DNA of 64,000 nucleotides from Paucimonas lemoignei (GCA_900475325.1 LS483371.1:1736001-1800000), one strand, 5' to 3'; numbered from the stretch's first letter, positions 36,648 to 57,175 are shown. The notes: generated by a model not told the origin, from the letters alone. Program-made: numbers and translations.

Positions 36648-37781
36648 CTACCACCCCCGCCCCGAATTCACCCAGAAATTCACCGACAGCGATGTGGTCA
36701 CCGATTCCACCTGGTGGAACCAGCCCTCCGGCAAAAACAGCAAATCCCCGGCCTGCAGAACAATGCGCATAAAGGTCACGTCCTTCGCGGCGGGGAAGCG
36801 TTGGTAGTCGGGGGCGTCGGGGTTGAAGTCGCAGCCGTCCAGACCGCCTTTGGGAGAGGTGGACCAGGTGCCGAGCGCAGGGCGGTGGTGCGGGGCGGCG
36901 AGGATGAAGGATTTCTGGCCCCATACCTGGGCGAAGAGGTTGTCGGTGTCATCGCGGTGCAGCGGGGTCAGGGTGCCCTTGGGGCCGATCCAGATGCGTG
37001 GCGCGACATACAGCGAGCGCTCGAAGTAAGGCGGGTAGTCGATCTGCGCCAATAGCTGCGCAGGCAGGATGTTGTTGCCCATGTACGCCGGAGGCTGGCC
37101 GTCGGTGCTTTTGCTGGCGGGCTTTTCCAGGGAGGCGATGAAGTCGGCCATGGACGTCGAGCGGAAGTCGCGATCGGTGGAGAAGGTTTTCTTCACGTAA
37201 TCGCCATGGCGGGTGATGCCTTGCAGTTCGGCGAAATGGCTTAAGGACTGCTCGCGGCTCATGTTGAACAGCGGCCAGTCCTGCAGGGCATCGCTGATCA
37301 CCAGCGGAATGCCTTCGAGCAGGTAGTGATTGCGAAACTCACTGACTGTCACCTCGCTGCGTGGCCGCCGCTCCACGCTGCGCTGGGTGGGCAGGCTGGC
37401 CGACACCTGTTCGCTCAGGCGTGGCGGCGTGGGGTAGCGCTGGTTCATGTCGACCTTGGCGGGCTTGTCATTGCCGCGCCGGGCGCTGTCGATGATCTGC
37501 GGCAGCAGCGTCGCCAGGCCCATGTTGCCTAGGATTTTCAGGCGACCGCTGGCGAACAGCTCTTCTACATTGGCTGCGCCGCTCATGATGCCGAGGAAGT
37601 CGTTCGTGCTGACTTCGATGGTCACGTCCGGCTGCGCATGGCGGCCGCTTTCGGTCACGGTGCTGGCCTGCACATCGGACCAGATCGCCTGCTCGGTGCC
37701 GAAGATGAACTGGAAAACACCTTCGATACCCACAGAACCGGCATTGACGAACAGCTTGGACAGAACGGGCTGCAGATCCAC
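36648..37781 (-). CDS. SCP2-like plus cupin-8/JmjC-type Fe(II)/2-oxoglutarate dioxygenase
   Basis: A 377-aa two-domain protein. Residues about 1-105 resemble an SCP2 sterol-carrier-like domain (PDVTIEVSTNDFLGIMSG, GRLKILGNMGLATLL). Residues about 130-377 form a cupin-8/JmjC-type domain. The metal triad is visible as His275-Arg-Asp277 in PLHRDDTDN and His356 in EGWFHQVES, so it should be an active hydroxylase. It is divergent from the NRPS gene with 241 bp between them. Substrate is unknown; hydroxylation of a carrier-bound amino acid or a protein residue are both possible. Confidence 0.82.
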   Translation of the reverse strand: MDLQPVLSKLFVNAGSVGIEGVFQFIFGTEQAIWSDVQASTVTESGRHAQPDVTIEVSTNDFLGIMSGAANVEELFASGRLKILGNMGLATLLPQIIDSARRGNDKPAKVDMNQRYPTPPRLSEQVSASLPTQRSVERRPRSEVTVSEFRNHYLLEGIPLVISDALQDWPLFNMSREQSLSHFAELQGITRHGDYVKKTFSTDRDFRSTSMADFIASLEKPASKSTDGQPPAYMGNNILPAQLLAQIDYPPYFERSLYVAPRIWIGPKGTLTPLHRDDTDNLFAQVWGQKSFILAAPHHRPALGTWSTSPKGGLDGCDFNPDAPDYQRFPAAKDVTFMRIVLQAGDLLFLPEGWFHQVESVTTSLSVNFWVNSGRGW

Positions 37782-37847
37782 GGCGGGACACTCTTGTTAG
37801 GGCGGGGTTGAAGGGGGAACGAATTCGCATGGATGGAATTTATGGCC

Positions 37848-37938
37848 GTGGGACCGGCTTCAGCCGGGAAGGCTGCAGTACTGATGATGCGGATATGTTG
37901 AATGTACGTGCCTCTTCCCGGCTAAAGCCGGTCCCACG
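37848..37938. repeat. REPIN, GTGGGACCGGCTTCAGCCGG family
   Basis: Inverted cores GTGGGACCGGCTTCAGCCGG and CCGGCTAAAGCCGGTCCCAC lie in the divergent promoter region between the cupin gene and the NRPS. Confidence 0.92.
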
Positions 37939-38022
37939 GGTTAATTTTCCCTGCACCCCATCCGTTTTCTGAGGACTGGTCGAGCCTGCGGCTCCCAACC
38001 TTCTCATGACGGACGCTTCCCG

Positions 38023-48377
<10,355 letters not shown>

Positions 48378-48381
<4 letters not shown>

Positions 48382-51300
48382 ACACCCCAACTAACGTGAC
48401 CCTAGACGCTGGCCTGGCCTTGCTCGGAGAGCAACAGGCCTGGGTGCAAGCCGCCCGCGACGGAGCAAGCTGGGCCGAGGCCGGGTATTTTCTGCGGGTC
48501 GACGTGCGCGGTGAGCTGGATCCGCAGCGGCTGCAGGCAGCGCTGAATAACTGCCTGCAATGCCAGCCGGTGCTGACCACGGCACTGCGTGCCGTGCCCG
48601 GTTATCACGGCCTGCGTCAGTTCGCGGGCGAGGGTGTTCAGTCGATTTCTATGGCAGTCCATACCCTTGAAGAGCCGTTGTTGGTGGTCGAGCAACAGGT
48701 GCGGCAGTGGTGCGCTCGGCCGTTTCAGCTGGAGGAGGGCGTGTTCGTCCAGGCGCGGTTGCAGCGCCTTGAAGCCGGGTATTGGCAATTGCTGCTGGGC
48801 ATCGCCCGATGTGTGGCCGATCAACACAGCCTGGACATGCTGTTAGGTGAGTTGATCGTTGCCTACGAGCAAGGGCCTCAGCCCATTGATGACGATCAGG
48901 CGCAGTTTTCCCAGTACCTGGAGTGGCGCAGCGAAGTGGTGCAGGACGAAGATGCCGAGGCGGGCAAAGCCTATTGGCAGGCGCAGTCGACGGATGGGCA
49001 GGCCTTTGCTCCTGGCCTGCCGGAGCGGCAGCACCTCGCGATTGATCCTGCTCACAGTCAGTCCCTGCCCGCTGAGCTTGATGCCCAACTGGTGTCAGGC
49101 CTGGAAGCCTTGGCTGCTGAACAAGGTCGGACCCTTGACGTGCTGTTGCAGGCGGCTTGGTGGCTATTGCTGGCGCGCATCAGCGGTCGGCAGAGCTTTA
49201 CCGGTGCCTGGCGTCACGACGCGCGGAACGACTATGAGTTCTTTCATTGCTCAATGGGCGTGTTCGAAAAGACCTTGCCGGTGAGTGTCAGTCCTGACAT
49301 GAGCCAGCCGTTCAGCACCTGGTTGAGCCTCGTCGCCGGGCAATTGCAGGAGCACATCACCTGGCAGGAATACTGCCCGGACGTTGCACCCCTGGCGCTG
49401 GCCTATGGCTTCAGCGTGCGGACTGTTTTCAACCCGTTTAACTACAGCGGTCTGAGCTGGACGGCCACACCTGTGGAGGCAATGGCAGCACCCCTTGAAG
49501 TGGTGATGAACCTGCTAATGGATTCGCACCCTCGATTCAAAGGGCTGCGCCTGGATTATCAGCCCGAGCATCATTCTGAAAGCGCCATGCAACGCTTGTT
49601 GGGCCAGTATCAGGTGCTGCTGCACAGCATCGTTGCCAACCCTGAACTGGCCTCGGGTCAGTTGAGCCTGTTGGGTGAACAGGAGCGCGGGGCGTTACTG
49701 GCGCTTAATCCGCCACGGGTGGAGTTTTCCGCACAGGGCTTGCTGCCCGAGATCATCCGGCGCTGGGCTGAGCAAACGCCGGACGCTCCTGCGCTCGTGG
49801 CGGATGGGCAGAGCCTGAGCTACGCGCAGCTGGATCAGCAGGTCGCGCAACTGGCTGCGGGCCTGGCGGCAGAAGGCGTCTGCAAGGGCGCAGTGGTGGC
49901 CATCGCCTTGCCGCGTTCGGCCGCGCAAGTGGTGGCGATGCTGGCCAGCTGGCGAGCGGGCGCGGCGTATCTGCCCCTGGACCCCGGCTGGCCGGTGGCT
50001 CGTCAGCAGTCGATCATCCAACAGGCCAAAGTGAGCCTGTTGCTGGCGGACGCGGCGAGCGTCGATTTGCCAGCCATGAGCATTGCTCAGGTGCTTGAAC
50101 GGGGTCGCCAGCGTGGGCCGCTTGGCGCTGTGCCGGGCAGCCCCGCCGACGCTGCGTACATCCTGTTTACCTCTGGCTCCAGCGGCGTACCCAAAGGGGT
50201 GGTGGTCGAGCACCAGCAGCTGTTGAATTACACCGCTGGGGTGTCCAGCCAGCTGTGCCTGGAGGCCTGTCGGCATTTTGCGTTCGGCTCCACGGTGGCC
50301 GCTGATCTTGGCAACACCACGCTGTTTGGCGCGCTCTACAACGGCGCCGCGCTGCACATCGCTGACGATGCAACCCTGCAAGACCCTCAAGCCTTTGCCG
50401 ACTTCATCCAGACTCAACACATCGACTGCCTGAAAATCGTGCCGTCGCACCTGAGTGCATTGCTGGATGTGCCAAACCCGGTATTGCCCGCTGTCGTCGT
50501 GCTGGGGGGCGAGGCGGTTTCACCGGCGCTGGTCGAGCGCATTCTGCAATTGCGCAGCGACTGCCGCCTCTTCAACCATTACGGCCCCACCGAGACAACC
50601 GTCGGCGTGCTGGTGCATCCCGTGGTGCTCGCGGATGCTCAGTTGCCGGGTATCGCCTTGACCCAGGTGCTGCCGAACAACGAGGTCTACGTCCTCGACC
50701 CCCGCCAGCAGTTGGTGGCCGCTGGCGAGCTGGGCGAGTTGTATATCGGTGGGCAGCAATTGGCCCGTGGTTATTTGAATCAGAACGACGTGGTCCCGCA
50801 GGTGTTCATTGACAGCCCGTTTGCGCCGGGGGAACGCCTGTACCGCACAGGGGATCTGGCGCGGTATCGAACCAGCGGCGGCATTCAGCTGTATGGCCGC
50901 CGTGATCAACAGGTCAAGGTGCGCGGTTATCGTGTGGAGCTGGCGGAAATCGAAGCGCAGATGCTGCAGTTCCCTGAGGTCAGCGAAGCGGTGCTGATCA
51001 TCGATCAGGCGACGGCTGAGCTGGCCGCGTTTGTCGTCCTGGCGCCAGGTGTGGCGGTGGAGGCCGTGCCCGGGTTGAAGGCTGCGCTGGGGCAGCGGTT
51101 GCCCGCGGTCATGGTGCCGGGGCGCATCGAGCGTCTTGAGCGAATGCCGCGTCTGGCCAATGGCAAGGTGGATCGGCAAGGGTTGCACGGGGTCAAGCCT
51201 GCCGGGGTGCAGCAGGCGTATGTTGCCCCGCGTGATTCGCTTGAGCAGTTGATTGCGTCGCGCATGGCGCAGTTGCTGGGGCAGGAAAGGCTCAGCGTCG

Positions 51301-51560
51301 ATCAGGACTTTTTTGCGGCGGGCGGGCATTCGTTGCTGGTCATCAAGCTGGTGGCGGGGGTTCGCAAGCTGCTGCAGTGTGAAATCCAGCCGGGGCTGGT
51401 GTTCGACCACCCGACCCCCGCTGGTCTTTCGCTGGCGTTGCGCGGTCTGGAAACCACCCCCGGCCAACTGGAAAGAACCGCCCGCGCACGCTTGCAGCTG
51501 GACGCCATGAGCCCGGAAGAAAAGGCGCAGATGCTGGAAAAGGCTCGGCACGGGGTTTAG
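48378..51560 (+). CDS. NRPS: degenerate C-like domain, A (Asp-type), T
   Basis: A 1060-aa synthetase. Residues about 1-430 have a condensation fold, but the catalytic HHxxxDG site reads RCVADQHSL near residue 145, so peptide-bond formation is unlikely; it resembles the interface domains associated with NRPS aspartyl beta-hydroxylases. The A domain is about 450-935, with FTSGSSGVPKG as core A3 and ANGKVDR as A10. The hand-read code D-L-T-K-V-G-H-V-G-K agrees with known Asp codes. The T domain has Ser985 in AAGGHSLL. The protein ends about 45 residues later with no thioesterase, reductase or condensation domain. It overlaps the first NRPS gene by 4 bp. Confidence 0.9.
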
Positions 51561-51573
51561 TGCGCCTCGGACT

Positions 51574-51665
51574 TGTGGGAGCAAGCTTGCTTGCGAAGGC
51601 AGTATTCCAGCCGACAAATAACTATCGGATGTAATGGCCTCTTCGCGAGCAAGCTCGCTCCCACA
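51574..51665. repeat. REPIN, GTGGGAGCAAGCTTGCTTGC variant
   Basis: Left core GTGGGAGCAAGCTTGCTTGC, right core GCGAGCAAGCTCGCTCCCAC, after the NRPS stop. Confidence 0.9.
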
Positions 51666-51906
51666 AATCCAATGTTTTCTGCGCGCTTCAAAGCTTGGCG
51701 TGCTTTATTAACAATATTTTCACATTCCACTAATTTTCAGCTCATCGGTTCGTTTATTGGAAGTTCGATACGTTTTCACTGCCCGTTTATCCCAAGGGCG
51801 TGCGCGCCTGTGCGCAGGTAGCGATCCACACTGACTTTCAACGGCCAGCACTCCAGTAGAGAGGGCGGCCTGCCCACTTAACGTTTCAACCGGGGTGATT
51901 CATCGC
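51666..51906. other. Promoter region of the TonB receptor
   Basis: A 240-bp stretch, A+T-rich around 51700-51770. No convincing 19-bp Fur box or ECF-sigma promoter could be recognised. The receptor's ribosome site (GGGGTGA) lies at its right end. Confidence 0.4.
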
Positions 51907-54417
51907 ATGAAATCCAAATACAACACAGCTGCACGAAGGCTGTTGAGCCTGTCGAAGCCCGCCTGGCGATCCTCCGCATCGGCCGTGGTGCTGGGGCTGG
52001 CGCTGGGCGCGAGTGCTGGTGCATTCGCCGAGACTCGTCCGGTGAACATTCCGGCCCAACCGCTGGATGCGGCCCTCAACGCATTGGGCGCGCAGACCGG
52101 CTTGCAGGTGTTGTACCGCCCTGAAATGGTCAGCGGCAAGAAGTCCGCTGCGGTCAAAGGTGATCTGGAACCTGGCGCGGCGCTGGATCTGCTGCTGCGT
52201 AATGCAGGCCTGGATTACCGCATCGAGAACAACACCATTTACCTCAGCGAAAAGGGCTCGCCAACCGCCGCCATGGAGCTGGGTGAAACCACGATTCAGG
52301 GCCAGGGCATGGGCATGGCCACGGAGAACTCCGGGTCTTATACCACCGGCCTGACCAGTGTTGGCTCAAAGACGCCAACCAGTCTGCGTCAGACGCCGCA
52401 GTCGATCTCCATCGTCAGCCAGCAGCTTATGGCCGACCAGCAGATGACCGACATCAACGACGCCATGCGCGCCACGCCGGGCATCACGGTGCAGAACAAC
52501 ACCTATCGCACGGCTGACATTCTGTCCCGTGGTTTCTCGATCCAGAACTTCCAGCTCGACGGTGCGGCGCCCATGGCACAGGGCAGTGCGGTGGGCAGTT
52601 TCTATTCGTCCAACGTCTATGACCTGGCCGAATTCGACCACATCGAAGTGCTGCGCGGTTCAGCTGCGTTGTTTGGCGGCACCGGTGACCCGGGCGGGCT
52701 GGTCAACATGGTTCGCAAGCGCCCGATGGATGCCTTCCAGCTCAAACTCACCGCATCGGCGGGCAGCTGGGACAACTATCGCCAGGAACTGGACGTCACC
52801 GGTCCTATCGCCTTCGACGGCAAGCTGCGCGGCCGCATGGTGGTGGCGAACACCGATCGCCAATACTTCGTCGACAACCGCAGCACCGAGAAGCCGTTTG
52901 TCTACGGCGTGCTGGAAGCGGACGTCACGGATGACACCATGCTCACCTTCGGTGTGCGTTACAACAAGGCTCACGAAAACGGTACCCAGAGCTCGGTGCC
53001 GCGTTACCTGGATGGCTCCGACCTCAAGCTGCCGCGCCATACCGGTCTGACCCAGAACTGGGCCTATACCGATGCCACAGGGCGTGAAGTCTTCGCCAAG
53101 ATCGACCACAGGTTCAACGATGACTGGAAGCTCAACGTTTCCTACACCGACCTGTGGGACAACGGTTACTTCAAAAGCGCGACCTCCAACGGCGCAGGGG
53201 TCAACCCGGTCACCGGCGGCGGCCTGATCTGGTACGGCACCCAGGTCAAGCAGGAAAACCAGCAGCGCATGTGGGACACCAACGTCTCGGGCAACTTCGA
53301 GGCCTTTGGCCTCAAGCACTCGCTGGTGGTCGGCGCCGACTACCAGGACATCACCAGCCGTTGGCTGGGTACCGGCCGATTTGCAGCGGCGGGTCAGCCG
53401 CTCAATGTCTTCGATCCGGACAGCACGCCATTTCCGGAACCCGCGGACGACTACAACTACAGCCGCGATTACAAACCCAACAACCAGACGCAATATGGCC
53501 TCTACGGCAGCCTGCGCCTGCAACTGGCCGAGCCTCTGCACCTGATCCTCGGCGCTCGGGTGCAGCGTTATAAATTCGAGCAGACGTACCAGACTCGGGT
53601 CGGCACGACCTGGACGCCGCAATCCGACATTTCCATGCGTGCACCGACCAAGGTCACGCCTTATGGTGGTGTGGTCTACGACCTGAACGATGAGTGGTCG
53701 GTGTATGGCAGCTACTCGAAGATCTACAAACCGCAGATCAACCGGCTGCAAGGTCCATTGCCCGGCACGCCCATGGAGGCGCTGGAAGGCAACACCTTTG
53801 AAACCGGTCTGAAAGGGGAGCTTTTCGGCGGGGCCATCAACACCAATCTCGCCTTCTATTACACCAAGCGTGAAAACGAAGGCGTGCGTGACAACAGCTA
53901 CCCGGTCAACGACTTTGCCTTCTCGGGCAGCTGCTGCTGGGTCAGCAGTGGCGAGGTGGTGAGCCGGGGTATCGACCTGGAAGCATCGGGTGAAATCCTC
54001 CCGGACTGGATGGTGATGGCGGGCTACACCTACAACATCAACCGCAACAAGGATTCCAGTGCACCACTGAGCACCGTGACGCCCAAGCATTTGTTCAAGG
54101 TGTTCTCGACCTATCGCCTGCCAGGCGTGCTGTCGGACTTTAAAGTGGGTGGTGGCGTTACCGCTCAAAGCTCCAATTACCTGAGCGGCAGCGTCACTTA
54201 CAACGGCGTGACCAGCAACTACGACTTCGATCAGCCTGGCTATGCAGTCTGGAGTGCGCTGGCCGAGTACCGTGTCGACGAGCACTGGACCGTGACCTAC
54301 AACGCCAACAACCTCTTCGACAAAACCTACTACGCCACAGTCGGTTCGACCTTCCCGACCAACTGGTACGGCGAGCCTCGTAACCACATGCTGACCCTGC
54401 GCGGTACCTTCTGGTAA
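51907..54417 (+). CDS. TonB-dependent siderophore receptor with signalling domain (FpvA-like)
   Basis: An 836-aa outer-membrane receptor. A long signal peptide ends near AGAFA|ETRPV (about residue 42). A secretin/TonB short N-terminal (STN) signalling domain lies at about 45-115 (IPAQPLDAALNALGAQTGLQVLYRPE). The plug, about 140-290, contains RQTPQSISIVSQQLM and IEVLRGSAALFGGTGDPGGLVNMVRKRP. The barrel ends NNLFDKTYY...RNHMLTLRGTFW with the terminal aromatic. The layout and motifs resemble FpvA and related ferric-siderophore receptors. The STN domain implies a partner anti-sigma/ECF sigma pair, which is not in this window. It follows the NRPS genes in the same direction. Confidence 0.93.
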   Translation: MKSKYNTAARRLLSLSKPAWRSSASAVVLGLALGASAGAFAETRPVNIPAQPLDAALNALGAQTGLQVLYRPEMVSGKKSAAVKGDLEPGAALDLLLRNAGLDYRIENNTIYLSEKGSPTAAMELGETTIQGQGMGMATENSGSYTTGLTSVGSKTPTSLRQTPQSISIVSQQLMADQQMTDINDAMRATPGITVQNNTYRTADILSRGFSIQNFQLDGAAPMAQGSAVGSFYSSNVYDLAEFDHIEVLRGSAALFGGTGDPGGLVNMVRKRPMDAFQLKLTASAGSWDNYRQELDVTGPIAFDGKLRGRMVVANTDRQYFVDNRSTEKPFVYGVLEADVTDDTMLTFGVRYNKAHENGTQSSVPRYLDGSDLKLPRHTGLTQNWAYTDATGREVFAKIDHRFNDDWKLNVSYTDLWDNGYFKSATSNGAGVNPVTGGGLIWYGTQVKQENQQRMWDTNVSGNFEAFGLKHSLVVGADYQDITSRWLGTGRFAAAGQPLNVFDPDSTPFPEPADDYNYSRDYKPNNQTQYGLYGSLRLQLAEPLHLILGARVQRYKFEQTYQTRVGTTWTPQSDISMRAPTKVTPYGGVVYDLNDEWSVYGSYSKIYKPQINRLQGPLPGTPMEALEGNTFETGLKGELFGGAINTNLAFYYTKRENEGVRDNSYPVNDFAFSGSCCWVSSGEVVSRGIDLEASGEILPDWMVMAGYTYNINRNKDSSAPLSTVTPKHLFKVFSTYRLPGVLSDFKVGGGVTAQSSNYLSGSVTYNGVTSNYDFDQPGYAVWSALAEYRVDEHWTVTYNANNLFDKTYYATVGSTFPTNWYGEPRNHMLTLRGTFW

Positions 54418-54429
54418 CAGCGGGTAAGC

Positions 54430-54460
54430 AAAAAAAGGGGAGCCATTGGCTCCCCTTTTT
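54430..54460. terminator. Bidirectional terminator
   Basis: GGGGAGCC-ATT-GGCTCCCC is flanked by A7 and T5. It serves both the receptor gene and the convergent symporter gene. Confidence 0.93.
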
Positions 54461-54488
54461 CATGTCGCTGGTTTTTTGTGCTGCTGTA

Positions 54489-55454
54489 TCAGTCAGCCAA
54501 TGAAGCTTTCGATGCTTCTGGCTCCGGGTCGTCTTTCATCTTGCGGAAGTAAGTCGACAGCAACGCGCCCGAGATGTTGTGCCACACACTGAACAGCGCG
54601 CTGGGTACGGCGGCCAGGGGCGAGAAGTGCGCACTGGCCAATGCAGCGCCGAGCCCGGAGTTCTGCATCCCGACTTCCAGCGCCAGGGATTTGCGTTGTG
54701 GCAGCGGCAGCTTGAAGACCTTGCCGGTGAAGTAACCCAGCAGGAAACCAAAGCTGTTGTGCAGGATCACCACGGCCATGATCAGCAGCCCGGATTCAGC
54801 AATTTTCGCCTGACTGGCGGCCACCACGGCGCAGACGATCATCACGATGCTGACCACCGAAATCAGTGGCAGCACGTCAATGGCGTAGGCCACGCGTGCA
54901 CCCAGCAGACGCTGGGCGAGAACACCTAGCACGATGGGCAGCATCACCAGTTGCAGAATCGACCAGAACATATCCATGAAGGACACCGGCAACCAGGCCG
55001 AGGCCAGGAACCAGATCAGGGTCGGGGTCAGCAACGGCGCGAGCAGAGTGGTGACCGCTGCGATGGCCACGGCCAGGGCCAGATCGCCTTTGGCCAGCCA
55101 CGCCATGACGTTGGACGAAGTGCCACTTGGGCAGCAACCGACCAGAATCACACCGACGGCGATTTCCGGCGGCAGGTGAAACACCTGGCACAGCAACCAC
55201 GCCACACCCGGCATGATCACGAAGTGCGCCACCACACCCAGCGCCACACGCCATGGATGGCGGGCGACTTCAGAAAAGTCCTCAAGTTTGAGGGTCAGGC
55301 CCATGCCAAACATCACCAGGCCCAGCAGCGGCACGATCAACGGCTTGAGGCCAATGAACGCCTGCGGGAACAGGAACGCCAGAATGGCGAACAGCAGCAC
55401 CCAGTACGCAAAGGTATTACCGACAAATCGACTCAGGGTTGCCAATGCACGCAT
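54489..55454 (-). CDS. Bile acid:Na+ symporter family (BASS) transporter
   Basis: A 321-aa membrane protein with about ten helices. Family signatures are GLVMFGMGLTLKLEDF near residue 50 and VGCCPSGTSSNVMAWLAKGDLALAVAIAA in the crossover region. Bacterial members carry organic anions such as pantoate or other acids with sodium; substrate unknown. ATG at 55454 (MRALATLSRF) has AGGACC upstream; the frame is open to 55553. It is probably unrelated to the NRPS locus. Confidence 0.9.
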   Translation of the reverse strand: MRALATLSRFVGNTFAYWVLLFAILAFLFPQAFIGLKPLIVPLLGLVMFGMGLTLKLEDFSEVARHPWRVALGVVAHFVIMPGVAWLLCQVFHLPPEIAVGVILVGCCPSGTSSNVMAWLAKGDLALAVAIAAVTTLLAPLLTPTLIWFLASAWLPVSFMDMFWSILQLVMLPIVLGVLAQRLLGARVAYAIDVLPLISVVSIVMIVCAVVAASQAKIAESGLLIMAVVILHNSFGFLLGYFTGKVFKLPLPQRKSLALEVGMQNSGLGAALASAHFSPLAAVPSALFSVWHNISGALLSTYFRKMKDDPEPEASKASLAD

Positions 55455-55514
55455 GGCTTGGGGTCCTTTTTTATTGGGGTGAACCAGGGGAGGTATCGGG
55501 TAGACGCCTGAAAC

Positions 55515-55590
55515 TGTAGAAACTGCCGAAGGCTGCGAACGGCGGTGTGTCATGGGAAAACCGCTTCGCAGCCTTCGGCAGCTCCTACAG
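55515..55590. repeat. REPIN, GTAGAAACTGCCGAAGGC variant
   Basis: Left arm CTGTAGAAACTGCCGAAGGC is degenerate at two bases; right arm GCCTTCGGCAGCTCCTACAG is intact. Confidence 0.87.
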
Positions 55591-55605
55591 GTAGCAGTGG
55601 GGCTA

Positions 55606-56526
55606 TCAGATCCCTTGCGGAATCTCTTCGCCGCCCAGGGCTTCGAACAGCTCCGGCAGGAACTCGCCGAAGGTCAGCATCATCAGCGTGAAGCTGGCAT
55701 CGAGTTGACCCAGGGCTTCGTCACCGCCGTCCTGTTCCGCCTGATCCTGCAACAGATCTTCGAACTTCAGACGCTTGACGGTCATTTTGTCGTCGAGCAT
55801 GAAAGACAGTTTGTCCTGCCACGCCAGGGACAGTTGAGTCACGACTTTGCCGGTGCTCAGGTGCAGCTGGATTTCATCGCTGGTCAGATCCTGACGCTTG
55901 CAACGCACGATCCCGCCATCTTCGTGGGTATCGCGCAGTTCGCATTCATCGAGCACGAAGAAGTTGTCAGCGGCTTTCTGCGTGGTGACCCAATCGGTCA
56001 TCACCGCAGTCGGCGCAGTCTTCACGGTCAGTGGGCGAACGGGCAGGGTGCCGATGACTTCACGCAGGGTCGACAGCAGGTCTTCGGCGCGTTTCGGGCT
56101 GGCCGAGTTGACCAGGATCAGACCTTGTTTCGGCGCAATCGCAGCGAACGTAGACGAGCGACGGATAAAGGCACGCGGCAGGAACGCCTGGATGATTTCA
56201 TCCTTGATCTGCTCGCGTTCCTTCTTATAGACCTTGCGCATCTGCTCGGCTTCGATCTCTTCGACCTTTTCCTTCAAGGCATCACGCACAACACTGCCCG
56301 GCAGGATGCGTTCTTCTTTACGCGCGCTGATCAGCAGGAAGTCGCCACTGACGTGAACCAGTGGTGCGTCTTCACCTTTGCCGAACGGGGCAACGAAACC
56401 GTAAGTGGTCAACTCCTGGCTGGCGCAGGCGCGTGCCGGTTTGGTCGCCAGGGCAGTTTCCAGTGCTTCGGCGTCAAAAGGCAGATCCTGGGTCAGGCGG
56501 TAGACAAGCAGGTTTTTGAACCACAT
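55606..56526 (-). CDS. rdgC: Recombination-associated protein RdgC
   Basis: A 306-aa DNA-binding protein that forms a ring dimer around DNA and modulates RecA. The N-terminal [11 protein letters not shown], the segment [15 protein letters not shown] and the C-terminal acidic [17 protein letters not shown] are family hallmarks. ATG at 56526 has AAGGAGAG 10 bp upstream; the frame is open to 56577 without support. Confidence 0.95.
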   Translation of the reverse strand: MWFKNLLVYRLTQDLPFDAEALETALATKPARACASQELTTYGFVAPFGKGEDAPLVHVSGDFLLISARKEERILPGSVVRDALKEKVEEIEAEQMRKVYKKEREQIKDEIIQAFLPRAFIRRSSTFAAIAPKQGLILVNSASPKRAEDLLSTLREVIGTLPVRPLTVKTAPTAVMTDWVTTQKAADNFFVLDECELRDTHEDGGIVRCKRQDLTSDEIQLHLSTGKVVTQLSLAWQDKLSFMLDDKMTVKRLKFEDLLQDQAEQDGGDEALGQLDASFTLMMLTFGEFLPELFEALGGEEIPQGI

Positions 56527-56637
56527 GAGGTGAATCTCTCCTTCTATACAAAGGGGGGCATTATTCGCTGCAATCACCTTGCGGCCAACCCTGCGCTAAG
56601 CCTTTGGAAGGATTATAAAAATTATTTAAAAAAGTGC

Positions 56638-56666
56638 TTGCCAGAGGTTAGGTCGCTCCGTAGAAT
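56638..56666 (+). promoter_or_regulatory. Sigma70 promoter of the tRNA operon
   Basis: TTGCCA, a 17-bp spacer and TAGAAT lie 22 bp before the tRNA-Val gene. The discriminator GCGCGCC is G+C-rich, as in stringently controlled stable-RNA promoters. Confidence 0.82.
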
Positions 56667-56687
56667 GCGCGCCACACCGAGAGTGAA

Positions 56688-56763
56688 GGGTGATTAGCTC
56701 AGCTGGGAGAGCAGCTGCCTTACAAGCAGCGGGTCGGCGGTTCGATCCCGTCATCACCCACCA
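56688..56763 (+). tRNA. tRNA-Val (anticodon TAC)
   Basis: A 76-nt cloverleaf: acceptor GGGTGAT/ATCACCC, D-arm GCTCAGCTGGGAGAGC, anticodon loop CTTACAA with TAC, T-arm GGTTCGATCC and encoded CCA. Confidence 0.96.
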
Positions 56764-56784
56764 ACTCGCTCAAAAGTGTTACGC

Positions 56785-56861
56785 GCAGCGGTAGTTCAGT
56801 CGGTTAGAATACCGGCCTGTCACGCCGGGGGTCGCGGGTTCGAGTCCCGTCCGCTGCGCCA
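56785..56861 (+). tRNA. tRNA-Asp (anticodon GTC)
   Basis: A 77-nt cloverleaf: acceptor GCAGCGG/CCGCTGC, D-arm GTTCAGTCGGTTAGAAT, anticodon stem CCGGC/GCCGG around CTGTCAC, T-arm GGGTTCGAGTCCC, discriminator G and encoded CCA. It is cotranscribed with tRNA-Val. Confidence 0.96.
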
Positions 56862-56902
56862 TTATTCAGCTTCAAGGCCCTTGAACTCCTTGAAGCAACA
56901 GA

Positions 56903-56926
56903 AAGCCCGCCTAGTGCGGGTTTTTT
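56903..56926 (+). terminator. Terminator of the tRNA operon
   Basis: CCCGC-CTAGT-GCGGG with flanking A3 and T6. Confidence 0.88.
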
Positions 56927-56973
56927 GTTGTCTGCGTTTTTTGTGGAGTGGTTATATCCTCCATCACGCCACC

Positions 56974-57064
56974 CGTGGGAGCGAATTAATTCGCGAAGGC
57001 TTTATTCCACCCACTAAAAATTTGTCTGATGTACCGGCCCCTTCGCAAGCAAGCTCGCTCCCAC
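56974..57064. repeat. REPIN, GTGGGAGCGAATTAATTCGC variant
   Basis: Left core GTGGGAGCGAATTAATTCGC and right core GCAAGCAAGCTCGCTCCCAC belong to different subtypes, so this copy is a mosaic. Confidence 0.87.
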
Positions 57065-57097
57065 GGATGCTGGGTTTTTTCAGACGCGCCTTAGTCT

Positions 57098-57175
57098 GTA
57101 GGAGCTGCCGAAGGCTGCGAACAGCGGTGTGTCAGGCCAACCGTCTTAGCAGCCCTCGTAACCTCGGTCAGCTCA
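57098..57175. repeat. Decayed REPIN, GTAGGAGCTGCCGAAGGC family
   Basis: The left core GTAGGAGCTGCCGAAGGCTG is intact but the right half (AGCAGCCCTCGTAACCTCGG) no longer pairs fully. Confidence 0.7.
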
